Source: Acidobacteriota bacterium
GTDB taxonomy: Bacteria; Acidobacteriota; Blastocatellia; Pyrinomonadales; Pyrinomonadaceae
DNA: 36,895 bases
Assembly (NCBI GenBank): GCA_019639235.1
Contig: JAHBSG010000031.1
Location: 1-36,895 of the forward strand
Reading direction: 5' to 3'
Part shown: positions 25,493 through 33,919 of the stretch, one piece after another
Layout of the letters: each line of letters starts with the position of its first letter
Numbering within the stretch: the stretch's first letter is position 1
The notes under the pieces: model-generated
Told to the model about the DNA's origin: nothing
Database searches by the model: none
The model's input: the letters and a program-made list of their open reading frames with translations, nothing else
Translations under genes and position numbers: made by a program

Positions 25493-26341
25493 TCATTGCT
25501 CCCACATCTCCAAAAACTTTGCGATGTGTGTTCCGCCCGGCTTCTCCGCTTCCGCCTCAAGAAATGCCCGGAAAACGTCCTGCTCTGCAAAATAGCTTTC
25601 CTCGCTTAGCTTTCCGGCAAAATAAGCGACCCGGAGCCAGACGAGATAAGTGTTCAGAACATCTGTCTGATTATATTCGACTATCCGGTTCACATCACCG
25701 GCAAGCCAAAGGTCCACTACCTGATCGCCCGCAACGTCTATCTTGCCCGGATAACCGCAAAGCACCGCCAGGTCATTGAGCTTCGGTGCCATCCCACCGC
25801 GCATCGAAAAACGCTGCATCAGGTCCAAATGCCACTCGCTGTTCTTTGAGTCAAAATAGTCGCGTCCTTCCCAAGGCTTTGCCGGCCGCCGTGCAAATGA
25901 CGGAACCGAGACCTCGTTGATCAATGCTCTCTGAATAAGCACCTGCAGGTCAGACTCAAGCGAATTAAACCCGACAAGCTGCGGTTCCCTCTCACCTATC
26001 CAATAAAGGAACTTAGCGATCATGCTCGCCTCGTCGTGTTCTTCCCGAGAGGTCGGAAGCTTTGGCAGCGAGTGGATGCCGAATTCGATCTGCTCTTCGC
26101 CATCTCGAAATACGACATTGCGCGACAAAAAAGCTATCGAGACGATCCGCGAAAAAAGGTACTTGACGAAGGGCCGCGGCACATCGTCCGAATATCCCGA
26201 AGCCGTTTCCCAAAGCTTTTGCATCGCGTCAAGCTCGGTCACGTCGTCCGGTAAGTTGTAGAGCTTTTTGGCAGCGGCGGCATCAGGAACCCACTCAAGA
26301 TCAAAGAACCAAGTCCGCTCGTGTATGTCGCTCTTCAGCAT
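25493..26341 (-). CDS. PolB-like 3'-5' exonuclease (DEDDy)
   Basis: 282 residues. All three exonuclease motifs are present: Exo I FFDLEW (Asp14, Glu16), Exo II LVGFNSLESDLQVL (Asp131) and Exo III YNQTDVLNTYLVW (Tyr223, Asp227). That is the DEDDy pattern of family-B polymerase proofreading domains, here as a free protein (the predicted PolB-like 3'-5' exonuclease family). No polymerase domain is present. A DNA repair role is likely. It is first in the leftward cluster. Confidence 0.87.
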   Translation of the reverse strand: MLKSDIHERTWFFDLEWVPDAAAAKKLYNLPDDVTELDAMQKLWETASGYSDDVPRPFVKYLFSRIVSIAFLSRNVVFRDGEEQIEFGIHSLPKLPTSREEHDEASMIAKFLYWIGEREPQLVGFNSLESDLQVLIQRALINEVSVPSFARRPAKPWEGRDYFDSKNSEWHLDLMQRFSMRGGMAPKLNDLAVLCGYPGKIDVAGDQVVDLWLAGDVNRIVEYNQTDVLNTYLVWLRVAYFAGKLSEESYFAEQDVFRAFLEAEAEKPGGTHIAKFLEMWEQ

Positions 26342-26488
26342 TCGTTGGCAAGTTTAACATAACCGATTTCATTCATTGAACCATCAAGGCCGGCCTGCAC
26401 GTTTCGTCATACCAAATCGTTGAACTTTCACTTCCTTTCGTGCCCGGACTGCCTGGGCGACCACCCGCCGATGACGTGTAACCCACTG

Positions 26489-26503
26489 CAAACATTATGT
26501 TTG
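26489..26503. promoter_or_regulatory. Perfect palindrome next to the sigma-54 promoter
   Basis: CAAACAT-T-ATGTTTG, a perfect 7+1+7 dyad ending 8 bp upstream of the -24 element. Its placement is closer than normal enhancer-binding sites, so it might be an operator. No second copy was noticed in the window. Confidence 0.45.
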
Positions 26504-26510
26504 AGCCCTG

Positions 26511-26526
26511 TGGCACGCCCGTTGCA
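26511..26526 (+). promoter_or_regulatory. Sigma-54 (RpoN) -24/-12 promoter
   Basis: TGGCACG-CCCG-TTGCA matches the RpoN consensus TGGCACG-N4-TTGCA/T exactly, with GG at 26512-26513 and GC at 26524-26525. Expected transcription start is near 26537, about 45 nt before the ATG of the glycine-zipper gene at 26583, and GGGGAAAGAG serves as the ribosome site. No enhancer-binding protein gene is in the window. The rest of 26342-26582 holds nothing else recognised. Confidence 0.82.
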
Positions 26527-26582
26527 CTGACAAAGAGGGCAGGAGGCCAGTTCCTCCGGAGCAACTTTAGGGGGAAAGAGAT

Positions 26583-26912
26583 ATGAAGAGATTTCTAACA
26601 GCATTCACAATGATGGCAATGATGGCCGTCATGGTTCCGTTTTTCGCATCATCTGCGGACGCACAGACGCGTCGCTATCGCGACCGCGACCGCTATGAGC
26701 AGTATGAAAAGGAAGGAAACATCTACAAGCGGCATCGTAACATCATCAATATCGGCATTGGTGCCGGAGCCGGTGCGATCGTAGGAGGCCTTCTTGGCGG
26801 CAAGAAAGGAGCAGCTTGGGGAGCTTTAGCCGGTGGCGGAGCCGGTGCGGTCTATACCTACAAGATCAATCCGAAGACCAAGAAGTACGAACGCGTTTAT
26901 CGCCCGTACTAA
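26583..26912 (+). CDS. Glycine-zipper envelope protein
   Basis: 109 residues. Signal peptide with AFTMMAMMAVMVPFFASSADAQ, then a basic Arg/Tyr-rich stretch (RRYRDRDRYEQYEK) and a glycine zipper NIGIGAGAGAIVGGLLGGKKGAAWGALAGGGAGAVYTY (about residues 56-92) that would insert in or lie against a membrane. This fits the YMGG-like Gly-zipper family, stress-associated small envelope proteins. The cleanest feature is the perfect sigma-54 promoter upstream; a strong hairpin terminator follows, so it is a single-gene unit. Confidence 0.85.
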   Translation: MKRFLTAFTMMAMMAVMVPFFASSADAQTRRYRDRDRYEQYEKEGNIYKRHRNIINIGIGAGAGAIVGGLLGGKKGAAWGALAGGGAGAVYTYKINPKTKKYERVYRPY

Positions 26913-26945
26913 AACCAAAGGCAACTTCGAACCGGGGAGGTAAAG

Positions 26946-26975
26946 AGCGGCGGGCTTAACGGCCTGCCGCTTTTT
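26946..26975 (+). terminator. Terminator of the glycine-zipper gene
   Basis: AGCGGCGGGC and GCCTGCCGCT (26946-26955, 26962-26971) form a nearly perfect stem around a short loop, followed by TTTTTCG. It lies between convergent genes and may serve both. Confidence 0.8.
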
Positions 26976-26982
26976 CGTTCGC

Positions 26983-27300
26983 TCAGATCCTTTCGCCGAT
27001 CAGGTAAACGACCGGCACGTCGCCAATTACACGAGCCGTATGTTCGGTTCCCGGCGGCATGAAGTCGCGGTCGCCCGGCGCCAGAACGACCTTGCCTACG
27101 CCGGAGATCTCAAGCTCGATCTCGCCGGAAACGACCCAATGCGATTGTTCGTTTGCGTGTGAATGCGGCCCGTACTCGGTTCCGGGGCGGTCCGTCCACT
27201 GAACGACCGAATAGCCATCAGCAACAAGCCGGGACCTCAGCGAGGCGGCGTCTGGTGAATATGGTTCGTTCCAGCGTTCAATTCTGTACTGCGAATTCAT
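26983..27300 (-). CDS. Cupin-domain protein
   Basis: 105 residues, single small cupin. GTEYGPHSHANEQSHWVVSGEIELEISG supplies motif 1 (HxH...E...H-like) and LAPGDRDFMPPGTEHTARV motif 2. Probably a metal-binding beta barrel used as a small enzyme or sensor; the substrate cannot be told. It ends 11 nt from the shared terminator region. Single gene. Confidence 0.8.
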   Translation of the reverse strand: MNSQYRIERWNEPYSPDAASLRSRLVADGYSVVQWTDRPGTEYGPHSHANEQSHWVVSGEIELEISGVGKVVLAPGDRDFMPPGTEHTARVIGDVPVVYLIGERI

Positions 27301-27332
27301 AACGCTAGTTTACCGAACCGAAGACGCACTCG

Positions 27333-27917
27333 CTAGCGTTTGGTCGTTATCTTCGCAGTAAACGGACCCTTTACGCTGTTCCCGCCTTCGGTCAGGTCTA
27401 CCTCGCCGGAGATCGAGTCCTCTGTGACGGAAGTGATCCGAACTTCGCCCTCAGCCTTTCGCGTATCAACGGAGATCTTCTCTTCTTTTCCATTAACGAA
27501 CCGGGAAAGATTTACGAAATCCACACAGTTGTACTTTTCACACTTGGTCTTATAGGTGCCCGCTTTCAGTTTTGCCTTTTCGTCAGTCCCCTCGTCCCCG
27601 ACGATCTGAAAAATGACCCGCGTTTCGCCGTCGGCAGCCAATGTGCGTCCCATCGTCACAGGCCCGCGGGTTTCCATTTCGAAACTCGCAAGGGCGATGT
27701 AATGATTGACCGCCTTTGTGATCGTCGATTGGCCGTCCTTTGTAAATGTGAAGGTCTTGGTCGAGGGGTAAACGCCTGTCGACTTCACCTCGAACGGCAC
27801 ATCAGCACCGTTCATCTTAAGTGTTAGGCCCCCGCCCGCTCCGCTTCCGGCTCCGCCGCCGCAGGCGATCAGGCACGAGGCGATCATTATCGCCAGTATC
27901 ACATTTCGAATTCTCAT
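27333..27917 (-). CDS. Lipoprotein of unknown function
   Basis: 194 residues from the ATG at 27917; upstream in-frame codons are not protein-like. MRIRNVILAIMIASCLIAC is a type II signal with the lipobox L16-I17-A18-C19, followed by a Gly/Ser-rich linker. The mature protein is predicted beta-rich (LTLKMNGADVPFEVKST, TRVIFQIVGDEG, EVRITSVTEDSISGEVDL, VKGPFTAKIT), with a KCEKYNC pair that could form a disulfide. The pattern resembles small DUF6252-like lipoproteins; the family is not certain. Confidence 0.75.
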   Translation of the reverse strand: MRIRNVILAIMIASCLIACGGGAGSGAGGGLTLKMNGADVPFEVKSTGVYPSTKTFTFTKDGQSTITKAVNHYIALASFEMETRGPVTMGRTLAADGETRVIFQIVGDEGTDEKAKLKAGTYKTKCEKYNCVDFVNLSRFVNGKEEKISVDTRKAEGEVRITSVTEDSISGEVDLTEGGNSVKGPFTAKITTKR

Positions 27918-27986
27918 ATTTTTTTCAGACTGATGGGCTCGCCGCCAAAATCGAGAAGCGGGCGCGACGAGCGTAGCATAAGTTGA

Positions 27987-28022
27987 AAGGCCGCGTAAAC
28001 CTGCCTGGGTCAACGCGGCCTT
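27987..28022. terminator. Perfect 10-bp hairpin downstream of the acyl-CoA dehydrogenase gene
   Basis: AAGGCCGCGT (27987-27996) pairs completely with ACGCGGCCTT (28013-28022), with a 16-nt loop that contains a further CCTG/CAGG-type pairing. On the minus strand it follows the dehydrogenase stop at 28049. The U-run is weak (CTTTCAACTT), so Rho-independent activity is only possible. Confidence 0.5.
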
Positions 28023-28048
28023 GCGGCATTCAATAAACGCACAAAGCG

Positions 28049-29830
<1,782 letters not shown>

Positions 29831-29873
29831 GCTAAAACCCTCCAAAAGTGCGAAGAGTATATCACAAAAACGC

Positions 29874-29897
29874 AAATGAATGAATACTCATTCATTT
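29874..29897. promoter_or_regulatory. FadR-type (TetR family) operator overlapping the dehydrogenase promoter
   Basis: Perfect inverted repeat AAATGAATGA-ATAC-TCATTCATTT (10+4+10). It fits the Bacillus FadR/Thermus-type fatty-acid repressor box TGAATGA-MTAN-TCATTCA exactly. A -10-like TATACT lies at 29856-29861 on the minus strand, so the dyad covers about -25 to -48 including the -35. Transcript start near 29849 would leave a leader of ~19 nt with the ribosome site. Acyl-CoA release of a TetR-type repressor is the expected regulation. The repressor gene is not in the window. Confidence 0.85.
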
Positions 29898-29920
29898 TAT
29901 TTTTTTGAAGGAGCCCGCGC

Positions 29921-30178
29921 GTGTCAGTAGCCCGACCGTGTCAGAGGCCCGACCGTGAGGGAGGGCGCATGTTCGAACGGTGAATGGTTAATGATAAATG
30001 CCGTGTCAGAGGCCCGACCGTCAGGGAGGGTTTAACGGAATGATGAATTATGAACGATGACCGATTAATGATGAAAGACGAATGCAAAGGCCCGCACGTA
30101 AGTAAGGGCGGTTCTTCCGACTTAGATTTCACCCGCCCGTCAACCACACAGGCAGAAACCCGACCTGTTGGGAGGGTG
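29921..30178. repeat. Island of the CCCG...AGGG dispersed repeat
   Basis: Several units of ~30 bp: a partial at 29921-29937, full ones at 29938-29967 and 30003-30030, a shorter one at 30089-30110 and a second subtype (CAGAAACCCGACC...GGGAGGGTG) at 30149-30178. Consensus CAGARRCCCGNNCG...AGGGYG. Between units lie AT-richer stretches with TTAATGATRAA-like words. The spacing is irregular, so this is not a CRISPR array. No gene is seen from 29898 to 30516. Confidence 0.85.
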
Positions 30179-30423
30179 CCTCTTAAAGGATGAAGGATGA
30201 ATCTGAGATACCTCGTTTTCCTCTTTTCTTTTTCCGTGGTTATTTTTCGTGACCAATCTAACAACGACCAGCTCAACCACAAAACCGGAAAAGAAGAACC
30301 CGAAAGTTCACTTTTTCGCTTCGCCTTTCTCCTCCTGGTCGCCGACCCGATTTCCGCCGTTGCCCGTTCTGTGTCTTCCCTCTGTGCTTTCTGTGTTCGG
30401 CTCTGTTTTTGTCATTACGTGCC
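30179..30423. other. Gene-free stretch with pyrimidine-rich and CACAGA-like motifs
   Basis: Contains TTTTCTTTTTCCGTGGTTA (about 30224-30242) and, on the minus strand, CACAGAA/CACAGAG-type repeats near 30370-30405. A similar TTTCTTTCGTGGTTAA motif follows the repeat at the right end of the window. An open frame here has no protein-like composition and no ribosome site. Confidence 0.6.
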
Positions 30424-30463
30424 AAAAAGGAAAACCGGAGACGCGGTCACCCTACGTCTCCGG
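30424..30463 (-). terminator. Rho-independent terminator of the beta-helix gene
   Basis: On the minus strand CCGGAGACG (30463-30455) and CGTCTCCGG (30443-30435) form a perfect 9-bp stem with an 11-nt loop, followed by TTTTCCTTTTT (30434-30424). It lies beyond the heptamer array at the 3' end of the gene. Confidence 0.85.
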
Positions 30464-30510
30464 CTTCTGACTTCTGGCTTCTGACTTCTGGCTTCTGGCT
30501 TCTGACTTCT
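30464..30510. repeat. CTTCTGR heptamer array between stop codon and terminator
   Basis: Nearly seven exact 7-bp units (CTTCTGA or CTTCTGG) run from 30464 to 30510, six bases from the stop codon of the minus-strand gene. On the minus strand the units read YCAGAAG, the same sequence as the AGAAGTC/AGAAGCC units at the larB end (5187-5215). Confidence 0.9.
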
Positions 30511-30516
30511 CTCGCC

Positions 30517-33135
30517 TCACCTCACAAACGCATTCGGCAGCGGGCGGTCGCCGGTCGTGCCGAATTGAAGGATGAGCGGGCCGGCGGTCGAACGCAGTGC
30601 GAACCAGTTCGAGTTCGACGGCCTGAAGACAGCTGCGTCGATCTTTCCATCGCCGTCGTAATCGCCCGGTGCCGGAAGGTCGCCGTTTGCTCCCCACGGG
30701 AAAGCATAGAAGCTCGAGTCCTCGCTGCGAAGAACGTACCACTCGCCCGTCGATGGCCTGAAGTAAGCGATGTCCGCCTTGCCGTCGCCGGTGTAGTCGC
30801 CCGGAACGGTCAGGTCGGTCGCCGAGCCGAACGCGAAAGCACGGTTGGCTCCGTCGCTCGATCTCAGATACCACCACTCGCCGCCGCCCGAACCGCCCGT
30901 TGGACGGAAGATCGCCACGTCGGCCTTGCCGTCACCGTCGTAATCAGCCGGCACAGGCTTGTCGCCCGCAGTTCCGAACGGCGTCGCCGAAACCTGCCCG
31001 TCCGACGAACGCAGCGTGAACCAGGTGTTCGTCGAACGCCTGTAAACCGTCGCGTCCGACTTCCCGTCACCATCGAAATCCGCCGGCGAGGGCACATCGC
31101 CCGCCGCCCCGAACGGGAACGCAAAGAACGTCGAATCCTCGCTCCTCAGTACAAACCACTCGCCCGACGCAGGCCGCCAGAAAGCAAGGTCCGTCTTGCC
31201 GTCGCCGGTGAGATCCGCCGGCACGACCGTGTCCGTCGCCTCGCCAAAAGCAAACGCCCGGTTCCCACCATCCGACGACCTCAAATACCACCACTCCGAG
31301 CCGCTTCCACCCACCGGCCGAAACACCGAAACATCCGTCTTCCCATCGCCTTCTACATCAAAAGGCGAGCCGAATCGAACCTCGTTTTGCCGAAGCTCGT
31401 ACGCTCCAATGTCGGCGATCGAATCACCGGTCCCATCGCCGTTCTGCGGGCGGGCAATGCCGCGTTGGTCGGTCGCCGCAACATTCGCCGGATCGCCTGC
31501 GTCGATCGCGGGGGAGCCTGACTGAAGCGAGTATGTACGCGTAAGTCCCCCGTTGAGAGCCAAAGGCCCAAGATTCGGATCCTGACCGTAAATATTCCCG
31601 GTAGTGATGTTAACGATGGTCGCTCCGGTGATGTTCTTGATAAGGTTATAGCCAAGTGAGTTCAATGCACTTCGCGTACGAATGTCGGGTTCGGATGGTG
31701 CGATATTGTTAGCGATTATCGTATTCCGAACAGATTGCTGACCACCGTCAGACACGCTGTCTATTCCGAATCCCCCGCCAGCGCCATCGGTCCTGTTATA
31801 AACTATCGTCGAGTTTGAAATGTGAACTTGGTCGGCAGAACCGCCGGGGTTCGTGTCCACAATACCACCGTAGCCGAGGTCAGCGAAGTTCGAGGAAACG
31901 GTGCTGTTATCTAAGTTCAACGCACCCTGCACATAAAGGCCGCCGCCGTAGCCCGCACTTGTTCCGATACCGGAATCCCTGAGGGCTCGGTTACCGCTGA
32001 TCGTCGATCCAGTGACGGTCACTCTGCCATCGCTGCGAATGTAAAACCCGCCGCCTACGCCAGCATTGTCATTGTTTGTATTTGAGGTGTTGTTGGAAAC
32101 GGTCGAATTGGTCATCGTGAAGTTGCCGATCGTGTAGATGGCCCCGCCGGAATTGACCGCGCTATTACCGGTGAATACCGAATCAGCAACTGTGACGGTC
32201 CCGCCCGCCGAGATCGCGCCGCCGCTTCCCTGTCCGCTTTGTTGAGCGTTCGGCCCGGATGCGCTGTTTCCAAAAAAGCGCGCGCGGGTTATGTTGAGCG
32301 TCCCGCCGCCGGATATCGCGCCGCCCCCATCCAACCCGGTATTTGCGGTGAAGATGGAATCACTAATGTTCATCGTGCCGCCGCGGTTCCTGATCGCACC
32401 ACCGCCGCCGCTACCGCCGATCTCTGCATTGTTTGTGAATGTCGAATCAGTGATCGTAACCGTCCCTGAAGAGTTTTGATGGACCGCACCGCCGCCCTGC
32501 CCGGTGGCGCTGCCGCTGTCGGCAATGTTGCCGGTAAAGGTGCAGTTGCTTATCGTGACATTCAGGCCGTTTATGCCGATCGCGCCGCCATAGCCGGCTG
32601 AATTGGAAATGAACGTCGAATTTGTAACGGATAGCAATTGAGCACCTGTGGCATGGCTGATACCTCCACCGAGAAAGACTCCGTCGTTCAGTGTAAAGAT
32701 CGAATCCGTCACCGTTAGCGAACCCTCGTTGACGATGGCCGCTCCGGTCGCCGCACGGGTGAAGGTGATCCCGCTCAATGAAACCTGATCGGCGGCTTCG
32801 ATGTGCAAGATCGACGTAACGTTATTCCCGTCAATGGTCAGAAGATTCGCTCCCGGACCCGTGATGGTCAGCGTGTCAGCCGAGTTTGCCGGATTGAACA
32901 CAACTACGGTCGCCAGAATGATCGTTCGTGGGGAGTTGAAAGACGCATCGAACACGATAGTATCCGAGCCGGCCGAAGCGTTCGCGTCGAGTACCGCTTG
33001 CCGCAGGCTTCCCGCACCAGTGTCGTTCGTATTCGTAACTGTAAAGGTAGCAGCTATCGCTGACGGGGCGAAAATAGATCCTGCCAGTATAAGCCCGAAA
33101 AGTGTCAATTTTGTTCTATTCCTGATCGTGAGCAT
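30517..33135 (-). CDS. Large secreted right-handed beta-helix protein with C-terminal DGDGK propeller
   Basis: 872 residues from ATG 33135, with GGAGG 5 nt upstream. Signal peptide TKLTLFGLILAGSIFAPSAIAA. The first half opens with the FTVTNTNDTGAGSLRQAVLDAN motif of CSLREA-type surface proteins, followed by parallel beta-helix coils rich in GGAI, NSTF and ITDSTFTNN patterns (residues ~110-550), as in polymorphic outer-membrane proteins and pectate-lyase folds. DQRGIARPQNGDG...IADIGAYEL closes the helix. Residues ~600-870 form six FG-GAP-like repeats (DVEGDGKTDVSVFR, DFDGDGKSDATVYR, DYDGDGKIDAAVFR and others). Likely exported adhesin or polysaccharide-binding protein. No transporter is nearby. 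Confidence 0.87.
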   Translation of the reverse strand: MLTIRNRTKLTLFGLILAGSIFAPSAIAATFTVTNTNDTGAGSLRQAVLDANASAGSDTIVFDASFNSPRTIILATVVVFNPANSADTLTITGPGANLLTIDGNNVTSILHIEAADQVSLSGITFTRAATGAAIVNEGSLTVTDSIFTLNDGVFLGGGISHATGAQLLSVTNSTFISNSAGYGGAIGINGLNVTISNCTFTGNIADSGSATGQGGGAVHQNSSGTVTITDSTFTNNAEIGGSGGGGAIRNRGGTMNISDSIFTANTGLDGGGAISGGGTLNITRARFFGNSASGPNAQQSGQGSGGAISAGGTVTVADSVFTGNSAVNSGGAIYTIGNFTMTNSTVSNNTSNTNNDNAGVGGGFYIRSDGRVTVTGSTISGNRALRDSGIGTSAGYGGGLYVQGALNLDNSTVSSNFADLGYGGIVDTNPGGSADQVHISNSTIVYNRTDGAGGGFGIDSVSDGGQQSVRNTIIANNIAPSEPDIRTRSALNSLGYNLIKNITGATIVNITTGNIYGQDPNLGPLALNGGLTRTYSLQSGSPAIDAGDPANVAATDQRGIARPQNGDGTGDSIADIGAYELRQNEVRFGSPFDVEGDGKTDVSVFRPVGGSGSEWWYLRSSDGGNRAFAFGEATDTVVPADLTGDGKTDLAFWRPASGEWFVLRSEDSTFFAFPFGAAGDVPSPADFDGDGKSDATVYRRSTNTWFTLRSSDGQVSATPFGTAGDKPVPADYDGDGKADVAIFRPTGGSGGGEWWYLRSSDGANRAFAFGSATDLTVPGDYTGDGKADIAYFRPSTGEWYVLRSEDSSFYAFPWGANGDLPAPGDYDGDGKIDAAVFRPSNSNWFALRSTAGPLILQFGTTGDRPLPNAFVR

Positions 33136-33275
33136 TGATTCCTCCATATTTCCTAACGATTTCACCGTTGGTTAATGGTGATTGCGGAAGAAGCCGAAAA
33201 CGGGTGCCAAAAAAAATGGAAATCTAGCAGGACTTGGGTTAATATTCCCCAAACAATCTCGCAATACCGATACAT

Positions 33276-33845
33276 ATGAACGATCAGGCGGCTTCCGAGA
33301 TCACCACGATCTTGAAGGATTGGAACAGCGGAGACACCGCTGCCGGCGAAAAGCTGCTGCCCTTCGTCTATGACGAGCTGAAGCGGCAGGCAAGGATACT
33401 TATGTCCCGCGAGCGGCCGAACCATACGCTGCAGCCGACCGCCCTAGTTCACGAGGCATTCATGCGGCTCGCCCGCAAAAGCGACATCGAATGGCAGAAC
33501 CGTGCACATTTTTACGGCATTTCGGCACGGCTTATGCGACAGATCCTTGTCGACCACGCCCGGAACCACGCCGCCCAAAAACGCGGCAGCAATGCCATCC
33601 ACTTCTCATCTGAAGATATCGACATCCCGGTCGAGCAGCGGGCCGATTCGATCCTAATAGTCGATGAAGTGCTCGGCCGTCTCGCCGCCATCGATGAGCA
33701 GCAGGCGAGCATTGTCGAGATGCGCTTCTTCGGCGGGCTCACCAATGCCGAGATCGCCGAGGCTCTTGGCATCTCCGAACGGACCGTCGTCCGCGAATGG
33801 CAGTCCGCACGCCTTTGGCTTTACCGCGAGCTGAACAAAACCTGA
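33276..33845 (+). CDS. ECF RNA polymerase sigma factor (TIGR02999/ECF-like group)
   Basis: 189 residues. Region 2 (DELKRQARILMSRERPNHTLQPTALVHEAFMRLARKSDIEWQNRAHFYGISARLMRQILVDHARNHAAQKRG) and region 4 (LAAIDEQQASIVEMRFFGGLTNAEIAEALGISERTVVREWQSARLWLYREL) match the sigma group common in Acidobacteriota and Planctomycetes. No anti-sigma gene follows; a kinase-TPR gene does, 74 nt downstream, which suggests control by phosphorylation or partner switching. Its promoter region is shared with the divergent beta-helix gene (140 bp) and includes a weak TTGGG...CCCAA dyad at 33234-33252. Confidence 0.92.
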   Translation: MNDQAASEITTILKDWNSGDTAAGEKLLPFVYDELKRQARILMSRERPNHTLQPTALVHEAFMRLARKSDIEWQNRAHFYGISARLMRQILVDHARNHAAQKRGSNAIHFSSEDIDIPVEQRADSILIVDEVLGRLAAIDEQQASIVEMRFFGGLTNAEIAEALGISERTVVREWQSARLWLYRELNKT

Positions 33846-33919
33846 ATTTTTTTGTCGTCGCTTTTCCGCATTCTTCGCATTCCGTTTGTAAGAAGCAGAT
33901 CTCGTGAACCGGCTTACCT

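Noticed and set aside
29921..30178. CRISPR-like repeated units
   Set aside because: Unit lengths and gaps are irregular, sequences differ between copies and no cas genes are present; treated as dispersed repeats.
30197..30484. Open frame with a hydrophobic, signal-peptide-like opening
   Set aside because: It lies in repeat and motif-rich intergenic DNA, runs through the terminator and heptamer array and has no ribosome-binding site.
30409..31521. Long Arg-rich frame on the plus strand
   Set aside because: It is antisense to the DGDGK repeats of the beta-helix gene; periodic repeats keep the opposite frame free of stops.
33234..33252. TTGGG...CCCAA dyad in the ECF/beta-helix intergenic region as a regulator site
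   Set aside because: Arms are only 5 bp and no second copy was seen, so it is too weak to call.
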